This document shows, one piece after another, positions 27,001-42,965 of a stretch of 64,000 nt of DNA. Origin of the DNA: Hypomesus transpacificus (Eukaryota > Chordata > Actinopteri > Osmeriformes > Osmeridae); the NCBI RefSeq assembly GCF_021917145.1, contig NC_061062.1:1988616-2052615 (forward strand), written 5' to 3'. The notes beneath the pieces are model-generated. The model made no database searches and had not been told where the DNA came from. It worked only from the letters and a program-made list of their open reading frames with translations. Position numbers and translations under genes: made by a program. Positions within the stretch are counted from its first letter, which is position 1. Every line of letters begins with the position of its first letter.

Positions 27001-28454
27001 GATCCTCTGGATAGGACTGTTGTTATGTAACCGAGTTGAATTGGTTCAACTGTCTCAGTATAAATACCACCCACCCACATCATAGAAGAGCTAGCTTTAA
27101 GTAGCTGCTTAAATCAATGTTTATAAAGGTGGTGATTGCGTGACATACGGCAAGTCAGAGGACCAGAGTTTGAACCCCAAGACCAGGAGGTAGCTACACT
27201 AACGAGCAACGCAACTACACCTGCTTAAATTTGATTCATTTGTCCGCCACTTGTATCCTTCTTACGAACAGAATGTACAGCGGAACATCAAGGATTAGAA
27301 GTGGAAACAGGTGTACTGTCGTCTAGTCGAGCCAATGAATTGATCACTTTCTACCTTGGCGTAGGTTCCTGTGTCTGCAAACTGAGAGAGGATCAGCTCT
27401 GGGCATTTGAGGTTGATACTGGCCATGCCTATCTCTCCCCTGGCCAGGCCCCGCCCCTCTACCACGGCCACAATCACAGAGGCGCCCGCGGCCGAGGTGG
27501 CAGAGGAGCAGGTGGCCACTGCAGAGAAGGAGATGAAGTCAGATTCAGTGCAGGGCCTATATACAAACGTAATGAACATACTCCCTGGCACTCTTCAGTT
27601 TATATGTAGACTATGATGTTTTTGGCATTCTTGTAATTTCGACAATAATTTTTCTTTTTACTACTTTTTTCTATTAGCCTTTTTTGTTGTCATTTTTGCC
27701 ACTTGTGTTTTGTAATATGTTAGCCTATTGTTTTTCAATTTATGTAGCTTTCTGAGCTTGCTATGTCACAAGAATGTCATTGGTACATGTGTATCAATAA
27801 TGCACATGACAATAGGTCTGACTCTGACTATATCCATTGGTGTGTTTCTTTACTTCCAGAGTGTTCCGTCTGCGGCGTCCTGGCAGGGTGTCCGCTTGCC
27901 GTCCTCAGTCTGGGGGTGGCCGCTCCGGAGCGGAAAGACGAGCTGCTGAAACCGGACGAAGGGACGGATTTATCCGTCCGCCCCTGCCTGAAGCTCCGAT
28001 TCACTTGACCTGAGAGTCATGGAGGTAGCTAATGAGCTGAGGAGGGTTATATTTTTTTTGGACCAATTACTCATCATAAGGCCATCTGCTAATAGACAAA
28101 AATATGATTATTACCAAATGACACAGACAGGAATTAGCTAGCAACCAAACCACTTGCTTGCTTAGAGAATTAACGGCCACAGCATCAAGGAAACTAGACA
28201 GGGTTTGCCAGTCACGACATGACCTTACTGGAGAGGACTGATGTTGGGCCTGCTTCTCCCGCAGCAGTCCCTGGCTGTGCTGCTGCAGCAGGATGTGGGG
28301 GATTTGAGCTGGAACTGGCAGCATCAGGAGAGAGTGAAGATGTTGTTTCACAGCCATGGCCGTGAGTCAAAGCTTGTCCGAAAGGTGACACAAAGCTTCC
28401 CCCGGAGTCTGAACTGTAGCCAGGTGTCACCTCATCTGTGCTGCTTCTTAGCAT
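21069..28454 (-). CDS. msh4: MutS homologue 4 (meiotic crossover factor), complete, 20 exons
   Basis: MSH4 pairs with MSH5 as a sliding clamp that stabilises recombination intermediates and promotes crossovers in meiosis; it does not repair mismatches. Exons (minus strand): 28454-28229, 28009-27854, 27518-27355, 26930-26820, 26691-26576, 26282-26109, 25935-25763, 25638-25571, 25423-25349, 25235-25171, 24881-24712, 24600-24464, 24338-24235, 23840-23716, 23005-22805, 22523-22405, 22272-22144, 21735-21561, 21479-21391, 21266-21069. They sum to 2,775 nt, or 924 aa; human MSH4 has 936 aa and also 20 exons. The N-terminus is Ser-rich and poorly conserved. The MutS connector/lever part includes [20 protein letters not shown] and [19 protein letters not shown]. 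The ATPase has Walker [10 protein letters not shown] in exon 15 and Walker [12 protein letters not shown] in exon 17, then FATHCLELC. There is no N-terminal mismatch-recognition domain, as expected. The start was chosen by the MLRSS-type beginning; an in-frame ATG 33 nt upstream is possible. The frame is intact throughout. Confidence 0.96.
22604..22718 (-). repeat. tRNA-like SINE relic in an msh4 intron
   Basis: On the minus strand GGCATAGCTGGTTGTGG resembles box A, and GGTTTAATCCC about 40 nt later resembles box B. The spacing is that of a tRNA-derived SINE head of a family different from the other five copies. It lies between exons 15 and 16. Confidence 0.45.
24350..24393. repeat. 11-bp tandem repeat beside msh4 exon 13 acceptor
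   Basis: Four copies of GTCACGGCAAC lie about 12 nt upstream (gene strand) of the exon 13 acceptor, which they almost touch. Confidence 0.93.
24968..25128. repeat. 27-bp minisatellite in msh4 intron 10
   Basis: Five to six copies of a unit containing GGATATCCAGGGGATATTCA fill the middle of the 289-nt intron between exons 10 and 11. On the gene strand the array is open in the exon 10 frame, encoding a 9-residue WISFCMNIP repeat. Confidence 0.95.
25935..26010. repeat. Imperfect CA-rich tract at msh4 exon 7 acceptor
   Basis: A run of ACACACAC blocks interrupted by TACG, GCAGG and ATGCATG. On the gene strand it is TG-rich and leads directly into the TGTAG acceptor of exon 7. Confidence 0.92.
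26723..26793. repeat. 17-bp tandem repeat in msh4 intron 4
   Basis: Four copies of CGTGTGGAACGTTAGAA lie in the 128-nt intron between exons 4 and 5, occupying more than half of it. Confidence 0.94.
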
Positions 28455-30254
<1,800 letters not shown>

Positions 30255-30548
30255 TCTGTGTGTGGATGTGTGTGTGTTTGTGCGTGTGGGCCTGTGCGTG
30301 TGTGTGTGTGTGTGCATTGCAGCTCATGGAAGGAATTTCATTTACTGTAAGCGATATGTAGAATCAGATACGGGAAAAACCTGCAGACTTTCTCTGAACA
30401 TATATGATCTCACCTCGGCCAGAATGAGATGTAGTGAGGTCACTCTACAGTTCTGTCTGCGCCGTGGGTTATTTTTATACCTCTATATACGGAGCTTCAA
30501 CATTTCGGATTATGCTGTACGAAATACACGACAACAAACAAGTTCCAT

Positions 30549-30554
30549 AATAAA
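30549..30554 (+). terminator. vcpkmt: Candidate poly(A) signal AATAAA for vcpkmt
   Basis: The first AATAAA after the vcpkmt stop codon, about 295 nt downstream, following a TG microsatellite at 30257-30316. A second AATAAA occurs near 30750. Confidence 0.5.
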
Positions 30555-31374
30555 AGATCAAGAAGTACGTCATGTAACATGTTCATTGATTTCTGCTTGT
30601 GTAACTTGTTTTGCCTAAGTCACGGGAGGGAAGTTTTATAGACTGGAAGCTGACAGTCGCTTCTGTGAGCGGCACACTGAGCACTTAGCTCAGAACGCGT
30701 GTGGAAAGTCCAGTGCTTACACACCAGTGAACAGCATGGAGCAGTGAACAATAAATCGCCTCTCTTGAGCAAGGTCCCCTGCTCAATCTATTGTGCGTGA
30801 TAAGAGGATTACTGAGCCACAGGGATGGGAGCAGCTACCTGGCCTGGAGGAGGGGTCTTGGGGACGGGGATGGTTCGGGCTCGTCTCCTGTGACCCGCGC
30901 TCAGGATTAACGCCCGCTGCTGGCCGTATGGCACAGACAGATGGGCCCTGAACTCACAACAACACTCAGGTGTCAGCTGAAACGACCACAGAACAGCTGA
31001 TGAGGCACAACACAAGTCGTAGTAGGAGCAAGACCCGCAAGTTGTTTTTTGCAACACGTCCTTTGTGTGGTGTAGTGTGACCGATATGCCTGATTGCTGA
31101 AGTCTGTACGTTTAATGTTTTGGCACCAGGGGGCAATAGTTGCTCACAATAAAAAATCCTGGGCTGAACTTGCTTTTGGAAAATTGATCACTGATTATCG
31201 CATTTTAACATACTACGTTTTGAGCTAAAATGTTATTGAGATTAATCGTCTTCAAGGGAAGACAGTTAGCCTTGCTCACACTAGAACCCCACTGTATCCA
31301 ACTCATTTCCTCATTCCTATGCGATCCAACTGTTCTGAGGTCCGTTGGATATGCAAGCATCACCAGGAGGAACG

Positions 31375-31461
31375 AACGCTCATCCAACAGAGTCTGAACG
31401 CTCATCCAACAGAGTCTGAACGCTCATCCAACAGTCTGAACGCTCATCCAACAGAGTCTGG
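31375..31461. repeat. 22-bp tandem repeat x 4
   Basis: Four copies of GAACGCTCATCCAACAGAGT(CT), the third lacking four bases. Confidence 0.93.
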
Positions 31462-33594
31462 CTCACCATGCACAGGGGGAATTCCACCTCAAGCCCCAGA
31501 TTAGTGGGAAGATTATGGACCTTTCTAAAGCATAAACCATGAAGCACACCCCATACTCCCACAGGCATGTGGGGGGCCTCTCAGTCTGTCATGCTGAGCT
31601 GTGTTTACACAGCAGGCTGTCATGCAGTGGGTAGGCACTGCCTCCCATACGCTCTCTTTAATTGGTCAACTCAATGAAAATGCTCGGACACAGAAGACTG
31701 AGGTCAGCTTTGGGGGCCATGTAAACATAGTATGATTCAATCAGTGTGACTGGTGCAAGCATGGAGATAGTTAAGAATGGGGATTTTACAGATCATAACA
31801 CCATTATCTGAATGTTAAGCTTATTGGCACAAATAGTGCCATCACTTCGCAGGGAGTCGAAGGATGGATGACCAAACCGTGTAAGGTTAATGCCTGCTTA
31901 AAATGCACTAGGACCTGAACACCATCTGTGATGGTCCATTCCTCAGCTTACTACCACGTTAAACTCACCTCACTGGCAGTTTGTTGATCAAAGGATTAAA
32001 ATCTATTATAGAAACATGGTAACAGTGACAAATAATGGTATTTTAATGATTAATCTAATATTATGTAAAAAGATTCATATCAAGGGAAGGGGAGTTACAG
32101 AATAAGCAGTTCTAATCCAATTGTAAATGATTAAACCCTAGACTCACTGAGATCATGTTTAAGCCTTTTTGCTTGGATTCATAGGGGCGCTTCCATGTCT
32201 GAATTGAGTTAACCACTTAAATGTCTCTGAAATCTCTGTTACAACTGCTTCATCTTCACCGTTGTCTCTCTACCTCGTGTTTCCAGTCTCTCACACGAAC
32301 ACACACATTCTTTCTTCTCTTTTTCTCCCTGTTATGACTAATATACCCACGAGACCGATTCTAGGTGACTTACTATAAATCACACACTAACACTCGCTCC
32401 CTCGAAACCTTTCTGTTATTCTTGTCTGATAATAGCCATGGCCTCCAAGTCCCCACACTCAACAGGAAAAGGCAGGAGGAAGTAGCAATTGCACGCAGAG
32501 ATTAATTGCAGTTTGTTGCAAACGCTATAAATAACCACAACAGATCATTTGAGATAATTACTCTCTGTGTTACTCTGTGTGGTGTGTTGCTCCTGCAGTC
32601 TCTATCCAAGTGCAACTGGACTGTGCAGATCAAAGCAGCAGAGCTCCCTACTCTGTTCCTTCCTCTGCCTGGATATGTTTAGCCTAATTACTTTGACAGA
32701 GCTGGAATAGAGTTCCCATCCCCCAGGGTGGTGGGGGACAGGGGGGGACAGGGGGGGGACGACAGGACACGGGGGAGATCCAAAACACCAGATCAGCATT
32801 TCACACTGTCACTCTTCCCTCATCATATTCGGTCCCCGTATGAACCTGCTCGTTTGCTCTATTTGGGAAAGGTAAGCTTCTTGTCTCCCCTTCCACAGCT
32901 GGGTGATTAGGTTAGCACTGTGGGGGAAATACAGAAGGGCTTTCTCTGAATGAGGACGCCTGCAGTGATGAAGGGAGCTGTGAAGCCTCAGCACCCTCAG
33001 AATCTCTCTCCACGTGAGAGGGGTTCTGCCGTGACTCCTCCTGTCTTCCTGACTGGGGGAAACATGCGCTGCTGACACTGAAACGCCTTTATCCCCGAGG
33101 GCAGAACCAGGCCCTGCCAACAGATTGCGCTACCAGTAGCCTCAACATGCAGAAGCACATCCTTTCCCATCAACCTGTACAGTGACCTCTGACCTCTGTA
33201 CAGTGACCTCTGTGTATGTTGTGACTCTTACAGAGTAGGTTCTGGACAAACTAAAAGTTTCACTAAAGAACATTTAAAAAAGTAAACTTAAGTTTGAGTT
33301 GGTGTTTATGTTAATGATTGTAGGTGTGTCTTTTCCTCTTTCTCTGGTATGTACTTTTTCTGGTATGTAAAATGTGCCATGTATTTTGAGGGAGCTGTGA
33401 GTGGTTTCTGCACCGGCCATGTTTTGATCTGTCATCATCACACTTTAGGTGTTCAACTTGATAACCCCAGCCAGCACCGCCCTGCACAGTCTCACACATC
33501 TGCACACGCTCCCTCCCTGACATGCACTCCTCCCCTGAGGACCTCTCAAATATGGCAACATGAAAGTGGCCTCGCCCAAACTGCACTGGTGCAA

Positions 33595-33772
33595 GCAAGG
33601 GTGGAGGAGGAGAGGGAATGAGAGGAAGAGAAGGAAGAGAGGAGGAGAGGGAAGGACGAAAGGAGGAAATAGAGAAAAAAGGACTAGAGGGGAAGGAGGA
33701 GAGGGAAGCAGAAGGAGGAGGGGGAGAAGGAGGGGGGAGGAGGAGGGGGGAGGAGGAGGAGGAGAGAGCCTG
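33595..33772. repeat. Purine-rich tract (GGAGGAGAGGGA)
   Basis: An imperfect polypurine stretch of AGGAGG/AGAGGGAA blocks. The Pro/Ser-rich frames on the other strand are compositional. Confidence 0.9.
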
Positions 33773-35354
33773 ACTCCAGCAGGGCCTGTGTTCTGTTCTC
33801 TGTTGCAGCCGGGTCCAGCAACACAGAGGAGCCTTTGTGTCATCGTCATCACGCTGCCAGGAGCCAGGAGACACTGCTCCAAAAAAGAACACTCATTTTC
33901 CTCGCCCACTTGAACGAGAGGCTTTAAGAATAGAAATCCAAATGGGGTGATTAAAAATAGACTCTGCCAAAGTGTGATTCCTCTGAAATCACCAAAGTCC
34001 TTACAGAGCATCCACCTCCTCTTCCACCTCCTCTTCCACCTCCTCTTCCACCTCCTCTCAGCTCTCCTGTTGACAGCCCCATTTCCTTAGCCTCTCCAGA
34101 CACAGTAACAACGATCAACAAAACGTTCACGAGGCCCTGAAATACTCCTGAAACGACACCAGATGTTGCGTTCTAAATCGAGCTCACATTAAAAATCACG
34201 CACATCTCTTTTGACTTATTACTGCTGTTAAATTAAGAAGCAGATAGTTTGCTGCACTCTGTTGTAAGGAGGAGATGGTACAGTGCCAATGGAGCAGAGG
34301 CCGACAGCACAGCTAGCCGACAGAGCCTCAGTGATGACTCCACCCTCTGCACAGCCACATGGGGAAGGAGGGGGGGGGGGTGTTGGGACAGCTGGGCTGC
34401 AGATGAAGGGACAAGCATCCAGCACTACAGGAAGACACAACCCAGGCTCCACAAACAAGCCCGCTCTGCTCTCTCCCCTCCGCACACTGCCATCAGTGTC
34501 AGCCGGGCCCAAGTGACTGTCCACATCCAGCTCTTTACGGATGGCCACAAGACAGTTGACATTTACGGTGAATTTCAGCACACACGATGACAAAGCAGTG
34601 TCAAATCTGTCATTTGGCGACGGGGGTGATCAGGACGTGGGCTGAGTGATCAGGAAGGCACGCTGTCCAATGAGAGGCGTGGAAGGTCACATGGCAGTGA
34701 CTGCTGTCCCTCTGGACCTGTGGTGACAGTGTGTTAGTCATCATTAAGTAGTGTGGTGCTGCTAACACCAGGGGGAGGCTAGACGAGTGTGTGTGTGTGT
34801 GTGTGTGTGTGTCTCTGCAGAACGTTTTTCCTGAGTCATTATCCCTGACCAGGATTCTTTCTTCCTGTTTTCTGGTGGTGTGTGTGTGTGGATTTCTACA
34901 GCAGTTCTGTGGTAGCGGTTGTTATGGGCATGTGGTCATGCTGTGTCACTGTGAATCTTGACACTGCTGTAATTATAGAGATCCAGTCAGGCAGAGATGC
35001 AGTCAGTCATGATGTGTCAGTGTGGTGGAGATCTGATATGTCAAACAAAACTTCCCATGTCATCTGTGTCCTGGTTAACATCCGTCCGCAAGTCATCAGT
35101 GCATTGCTCAGAAAAATGACAGAGTTGTTGAACCTGTTGGTGAAACAAAAAAGAGAACTTTGGTTTGTAAACGAGTGTGAGTGCTGAGTTAAGAGTTGCG
35201 TAACACAAATGACAATCTATAGGATTCTACTCAAACAGACGTTTCTGTGTAGAGATATGGCATGGGAGAGGTCATTTCTATGTACTTACTGACTAAGCCA
35301 AACATAGATACAGAGCAAACAAGGTCTGCCCTCTGACTCACAAACCTGATACTG

Positions 35355-35512
35355 AGAAAGAGAGAGAGGGAGGGAGGGAGGGAGAGAGGGAGAGAAAGGA
35401 AGGGAAGGAGGGAGGGAGAAAGGGAGGGAGAGAGAGAGAAGGAGGGAGGGAGAGAGAATGAGGGAGGGAGAGAAGGAGGGAGGGAGAGAAACGGACAAAG
35501 AAGGAGGCACAG
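35355..35512. repeat. Purine-rich tract (GAGGGAGGGA)
   Basis: An imperfect GAGGGAGGGAGAGA repeat of about 155 bp with no gene around it. The three overlapping Ser/Leu/Pro frames on the minus strand are artefacts. Confidence 0.92.
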
Positions 35513-38500
35513 GAAGCAAAATGAAGACAATGCGAAAGTGATTTCAGTTCTCTGGAATAGAGAACAGTATTCAGGTCCCAGGGGCGTGAGACTGGCGTCT
35601 GCAGTAACTCACACATGGCCTGCTCCCCCCCTGTACTGTCCCATACGTGTGACAGCGTGAAGCTGAGGATTCAGCACATCCCCAGCCTCCCTGTCCCACA
35701 CAGCTGGCAAAACACCGCACCAAGGGGCCAGAGCTGTGGGACTAATATAAATCATCTCTTTCTCTGTGCTCACTCTCTCACACAGCTGTGATAGACACAC
35801 TGCAAGACCCCCAAAGGGCCAAGGATAAAACTTCAGACTTTCACATAATGGGATATAAATAGAGGCCCCTGGGTGGCAGTGGAGAAAAGCGTGTCATGTG
35901 ACTCATAAAGGATCGCTGTTAAAACGGAACAATCACGATTGTGGGTCAATGCACACGATTCTACAGCTGCCATCAAGACTGTGTGCCATACTCGGTCGTT
36001 GGTTGGTCTGCTTGTGGATCCGGTTCAGTGTACTCTTCAAAGAGCAGAGACTAGCATTTCCAGTATGTATTCATTCGTCCAATGAAAGACCTCCTCCACA
36101 TGCCTACTCTCCCCCTTGCAGAACATAACCTTGGGCCTGAGATATGGGTGGAATGCACTCTGGAGCAGGGCCCAGCTGTCACCCAGGACTCAGCTGAACC
36201 CAAGCACAGTCTCCACCAGGACTGAGAACCAGCACAAGCCTGCATCCTTTCATACTCTTAACAGACAAATTCATCTGAACCCAGAGGAAAGTCCCAAAAT
36301 TATGTGCAGGCAGCAGCAGATGTATGTTTTCTCCCTTTGACAGACTTGGCCTGCTGCAAGAATGACAACAAGCTTAAAAGTTTTAGGCAGGAAACCCTAA
36401 CCCAACCCTTAACCACTTCCTGTCTAACAGCGGAGCACCTCTGCATGAGAGTCTTACTGACAGTGTAGCATTAGAAGTAGAGAACTCAGAGCAGGGATTA
36501 GCAGAGGGGAGAAGTTCCTTTGCTACAAACAATAATGGATGTTTTACTGTCCTTGAGGGAGAGCTTAGTGGAATGTGGTTTTAAAGAGGCCTACCTCTAC
36601 CATTAGGGAGATGTAAAGTAATGTGTCTTAATAACAGTGTGTGTGATTGTATGCGTGCTTGCGTTTAAACTCAAGACAGTTATTATCTCCCTGGGTGTGG
36701 TGGCTGGACTTAAGGCCTACATTGAGCCATCACTTGGCTATTATCTCAGTACACGTACATTCAGATCTGAGAATGGCAGAAAAGTGTAAAACTCACTCTG
36801 TTGTACAGATGAACAACAGTCCTAGCCCACGTCCCTGCCTGTAAGACTGCAGGGTGAATTCATTTGTAATCTTCATTCAGATTTGTAATCTCTTCCTCTT
36901 TCTATGAAACAAGGAGGAACTCCAAAGCCAGCAGTTTCAACAGAATTACCTCAGTGCTGTTTAAACCGTTCCACAACGATCCCAGTGGGTCGTTGCCATG
37001 GTTTCCATCCAACAAACAGGACTTCTGAATGCCCGATGAATTTGTCTTTGCACATTCCTGAGAAAAACCGGTGATAGGGTGTGTATGGGCAGCGCCTTTT
37101 TGGATTTAGCAGCACTCTTGAAACAGTTACCGTACAGGCCTGCTCAGTTCCGGGTGGTGCAGGTGATGCCTTTACTGGCAGACAATCAAAGACATGGCTT
37201 GGAAACAATAGTCGACAAGTGTGTTCAAGGTTTGATTCCTGTTTCACAACCCTGTCTTTTTCTCGCACCCTGTGACATTGGCTCTTTGTAGCCTTCTGTA
37301 AGAAAAATAACATATTTGTATTCACTATCCCAGTCAGACAATGCATCATCTAGCTACAAACAAGCCAAAAACGACTCCCTTCGTCATCACAATAGCGTGA
37401 AGCCCCTTCCCATCTATTACACTCAGGAAGTCAGCGGCAAACCTATGGGGAGTTAGCAGGAGGCCTCGTCTTGCCAGAGGAATGGCCATTAACCCGAGTG
37501 AGTTATTTTTCAGAAATGGTACCTAGCTAGCAGCTTTAGTTAGCTGCTGGGCTAAGTTACCTAGCATTATACCCGTAGCAATGCTACTGCTGTGTTAGTG
37601 TTACTTGCAAGCCTTCTAATTAGTACATTCAGAAGCCATACGAAAGCGTTTGTTACTTAGTTTTTGTCTATCGGAAAATATTTGATTGGAATGTTCGAAT
37701 CGCATATTTGGGACGCTACAGCCATCTTACTGAGACGTGTCTGTCATGAAGGTCGGGAGGGTCATTTGGCAGTGTGGCAGCAAAGGGGCCATAAACTGCA
37801 TTCAGAGGCTAGTGGAAGCTCCTTACCCAACTCCTGCTGGGAGAAAGGTCATAAAAACTGTCACACAGACTCGTTTATTCTAAGCAACAACAAAAAAAGT
37901 AAACTGCTTGCCTGTGTTGTCGGATGATTTCATATATCAGTTCAGCAAATCAAGTTTGTTTGTGGCATGTGTGTGGGTTGTGTGGCACATATCTCCTTAG
38001 CGCCAGCTTCTATTGTGTCTTGAGTCACCTGACCTGTCTGACGGAAACCGGCGTGGTTCTAAAGCAAACATCCTGAGGCCACAGCGATAACTCCAATGTG
38101 CTTTTTCTCACTGAAAACGACTCATTGAACTGCATGGCTGTGTGGATGAGAACAGAGATATATTCCTCTCGTCTTCAGTTGCTGCATGTCTTCACATGTC
38201 CCTCCTCCAACTGTATGCTACCAGGAGTTAGTGCCCGCATGCTGTTTATAAAGCAACATTCCTCATCCACCTATGGTACAGGGACACCTGGAACCTGAAC
38301 AAATCAGTGTTTGTGATGCGATTTTATGGTGTGTTCCTTCTAGTGTTTGTCACATATTCTGAATCTGCAGAATAAAGGGCAGTGTCCTCTACTATGCTCT
38401 GCTGAAGGAAAAGCTCTTAAATCTGGTGAATAAAACAAACTGATCTTCTGTTGCCCAAAACACGAGGAACCGTCCACATCTAACACCATCAATTCTGTCT

Positions 38501-41392
38501 GTCAGTACTACAAACATGCCCCTTTATTGTCCTCAATCAACAACAATGGAAGGCTTATTAAGTCAAACATTCCTCCACTGCAGTTCCTGTGTCTACCGCT
38601 TATCCATCTGTAATAGAGAACTGTTAATGGTGAACTACAGAAATTTAAGTTAAAGTAATCGGCAGCTGAACAGAATACAGTTACAGCATTTCTACCGCCA
38701 CACGCATGCACACCAGTTTATGTTTACAAAAATAAACGAAATGGCGTGGAGGTTAACCACACTGGGAGACAGGGAGATCCAGATGTGGAGTCACACAGAG
38801 AGTCGGTTTCTGGTCTCCCCTGTATCGAGCAGCTTGCTGGGGTGCTATTCTACAGAACGGACTCAATAGTCCCCGCCTAACCACAGCAGTTTAGAACAGG
38901 GATCGATAAATATCTTGGGAGAGGACTACCTTATCTCTCTCTGAGGAGCTGCCAGGTATTGACTCAGTGGGATGCTGCAAGTCCTCTGTCCTTCACCGCT
39001 AGCTGCAGAGAGATCAGACTCGTACTCATTATTGAGCGAGATGCCAAACACACACACACAAGGAGGAGAGGGTAAGGCCTCTTCATCCATCAAGATATAA
39101 CCCCTGTCTCTGGTTCAAGGACGTGATACACTCGGCCAGGGGAGCTTAGAAAGTACAATTGTAAACCATTGAGACCTTTTGTCAAAGACGGGCACCTATT
39201 CTGTTGTGGTCCTGTAACACTACTGTCCTTTCTTTATGCCTATCCAGGCCAAACACCTCATTCTTCTTGTCATTACCTTAGTAACGACTGTGCTATTTTT
39301 AAACGAGGACACAACTCAACATCCATGATCTTTATACAACTGACCTTTCTCCAAATCTACCCCTTACTGACCACAAAATTAAGCTGTCCTTTGGTAGGCC
39401 AACCGGAAAACACCGGAAAACACTCCCCTCCGAAGACTCCCCTTCTTCTAAATCCACGGTGGGACTTCCTTTAAAATAAAAGATGGGTTTGACATTTTGG
39501 TTGTCGGGCATATAGCACACTCTGATGCTCTGTGTGTCTTGCTTTGCATGCTTGTGAAGGGGAACCTGGTAGCCTCAGTCAAATGAATAATGGGTTCTGC
39601 AAATGCTTGGCAGGCTGGTCGCCCCCTTTCTCTGCATCGTCGAAAGAAAAGCTCTAAGGAGTAGTGATATGTGACTGGGCTCCAGTCCTGGAGTAGATAT
39701 TGAAACAGCACGACTCCACTGTAGTTTACATGACTCTCTAGACTAAGCATTGGAGCTCCTTGAGGTTACTGATTCTGATGAGAGGTTGAAACAGAAGTAG
39801 TCTCATACAGAATCAGACTGCAAAAAATAACAATAAAAGATTTATACAGTTCCGGGGGTAGGGCTTCTACATATAATGTAAATGTAATATAAACTGGTAG
39901 GGTCTCTCCACAAATGTGCAGTCTTTTTTTGAATGAAATACAAAGACAGTAAGTTACAGCACTAGCTCAATGTTACACAAGCAAGCAGAGAACAGCTGTG
40001 TCGTTTTAACATTTGTGTAGCATGCCACCCGCCCCAACCCCCAACACAGACGATCATGTGGCTGTGGTTCTTCCATTGAGACCAGCAGTTGGACTTCCTG
40101 TTTTGTACATTTTTCCCATTCAACAGTGGCACTTGGGTGCCAGTGAAACAAGACTTATGAGATTCAACCTCAACTAACAGTTCTCAAATCTCTCAATATG
40201 TGAAAGTAATTAGTTTCCCCTTTTTCGTGAGCTTGGAAACTGACAAGTATTAACCATCCAATTTTTTTGTTATAACTCAAATATCAAATATCGATAGGAT
40301 CGCACAAAAGGAATGACACCAACTGGCCTACATCCTTTTTTGAACAGCGGGGATTAAATCAAGAACTGACACGTTTAAAATTACTTTTTTAATAAGACAT
40401 TACAATGACATTGTTCTGTACATGGTCCTCCAAGTCAACACAGGAGTTTAAGAGTTGCACCAGAAGATGACTTCATCATTTTGCCAGTAAGCAGCTCTGA
40501 CTGCAAGACCGGCCAATCCTGCATTGTGGTTCCTGTGTGTCTGTGCTCATGCTACAGGTATAGGCTATCACAATGTCTCTTTTTCTGAGACTCTTCAATG
40601 GGGATAGAAGGTCGAGAGCTCAGTGCTGAATGACATTCCTTTGGAAATATTGGGAGTCATCTTACTGTATGACTATCAATGATACCCATGACTAACTGCG
40701 TTCTGAAAAGCATATTTGAGTTACTGTAAACCTGTGTTGCATAGGCCTACTTCTGAACAATGTAACCAACACGTGACACAAAAAGGTCAATTAGCTCACG
40801 ATGTCACCAAGCATTGGGAAATCACTTGATTGCTAATGGATCCAAACAGTGTTTAACAGAACACTGGACTGTCTTCCCAGTCGTTATTTTATCATGTCCA
40901 ATGTGATGGACTGTAAGCAATGGTGAACACTTCAAATCTTGCAATAGCATCTTTAGTAGGAATACATAAGGGTGTTTCTCCTTTGATTATGATTCAGGTG
41001 TTGCAGTTCCTCAAACTACTGACATCACATATCTTAACTTAAAGGGGGAGGGGGGGGGGTTAAACAATACAGACCCATATACATTAGCAAACCAAAACTA
41101 TTGTATAAACATGAATGAGCCAAGCCTCAGTCCAAATGAAAGATAAAACTAAAGCTTTGTTAGAAAAATATATAAAAAATGGGACAAAAGAACAGGCAAA
41201 GGCGGTGGTCTCTGGAACTCAACTTTAAGAACAGTTTTAATAGATATTCATCAAGCCAAAAATAATGAATTAATGTGATATAGACCTGCTACAGAAAAGC
41301 AGCTAACTGAAAGCTAGCAAACCCAGTTGAAGATAAATTAGTTATTGGGGTCAACATTGTAATCAAAATAAATGAAGATAATCAAAGTTGTC

Positions 41393-41398
41393 TTTATT
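41393..41398 (-). terminator. arf6: First poly(A) signal AATAAA for arf6
   Basis: AATAAA on the minus strand about 80 nt past the arf6 stop. Mammalian ARF6 has a long 3' UTR, so more distal signals toward 39.8 kb may also be used. Confidence 0.5.
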
Positions 41399-41476
41399 AT
41401 ATTCATTTCAGAGGTTATTTGTTACTTGCCTCAACTTTTTGTGTAGATCTGACTTAAAACAGTCATCACTCAATCA

Positions 41477-42031
<555 letters not shown>

Positions 42032-42847
42032 CTATTGTAAAAAAAAATCCCTTTCTTCACGCAAAACCTTTCAATTTGATACAGGCCTATTTTCTCAACA
42101 GAGGAAGCATTACTCAAATAGGAGCAAGCGTTCATTTACATTATAAATGACAGCTATGGTTGAAACTACCCTTCAAACTCGCACCGTGCCATTGATCTGC
42201 TCCACAATGTTTGGGGCCACAAGGTGTTCCTGTGAAGTATGCAGTAGTCCTCAAGTTCAAATGGGGAGAAAACGTTGGGACGTTAAATTATTGCTGGAAA
42301 AAACGTGCATTAAAGTGGTCAGATATCGAGTCGCATTAATCAAGAGGCTGTGGGTTGATCCAATATTTGCAGAGGAAGGTGGTGGGTAAACTGAACGAGG
42401 CCCTCAAAAGCCTGCCGTGCTTGTGAATTCCTCTTGGTGGACGTGTCTCGCGGTCCCTCCTCGCCGGGAGCGTCCGCCTTGTTCGTATTGGTATTACCGG
42501 AGCAGAAATAAAATTTGCTGCAGCTGTTCCATCAAGCGTTGTGCAGGTCAACACGCGTGTTCACAAGGGTAATTTTCTCCCGAACGTTCGGTCACTAGAT
42601 GGGTCATTCATTCACTCACCAAAACCCCCTTCATGTCCTTCTGTAAAAGAAGAAAGGTTTGGGAGGAGTGTCAGAAGCCTCAACTTGGCTAGGCTAGGTA
42701 GCTAGCATGCTAACATTAGCTAGCTAGCTAGATGGCTATTTCAAGCAGTAATTCTTGCTAATGAAATTCAGAAACGCCCGTTAAAACCAATCCGTTCGTT
42801 TTTAGTCACTTTAACATATCTCCAAATTAAAAAGTGCATATTACCAG

Positions 42848-42965
42848 CGGTTTCCCCCTTGTTCTCTTGGTATTTCCACCCAGCTTTCGGGTCTCTCCTT
42901 CGTCTTTTTCAGTCGAGTTGCTGCTTCACCGGAAAGGTGTGGAGCTACATCACCCGCAACTTCCT
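42848..42965 (-). promoter_or_regulatory. Possible arf6 untranslated exon 1 and promoter
   Basis: On the minus strand a GCTG|GTAATA donor-like site ends near 42848 after about 110 nt of non-repetitive, relatively GC-rich sequence. It lies about 0.8 kb upstream of the coding exon acceptor. The assignment rests only on position and this weak donor. Confidence 0.3.

Larger units (their letters stand above)
30560..41390. other. About 10.8 kb without a recognisable gene
   Basis: No ORF here resembles a known protein and no exon series could be linked. It contains a 22-bp tandem repeat (31.38-31.46 kb), purine-rich GA tracts (33.59-33.77 and 35.35-35.52 kb), a CCTCTTCCACCT repeat (34.01-34.06 kb), a TG run (34.79-34.81 kb) and ordinary AT-rich sequence. 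The right end is likely long arf6 3' UTR. Regulatory elements or lncRNA cannot be excluded from sequence alone. Confidence 0.6.

Noticed and set aside
33311..34011. Minus-strand ORFs of 188-193 codons rich in Ser, Pro and Leu
   Set aside because: They span a polypurine tract, the composition dictates the residues, and there is no start context or splice support.
36951..37349. Minus-strand ORF of 132 codons in the gene-free region
   Set aside because: It has no recognisable motif, no supportive neighbours, and a length compatible with chance.
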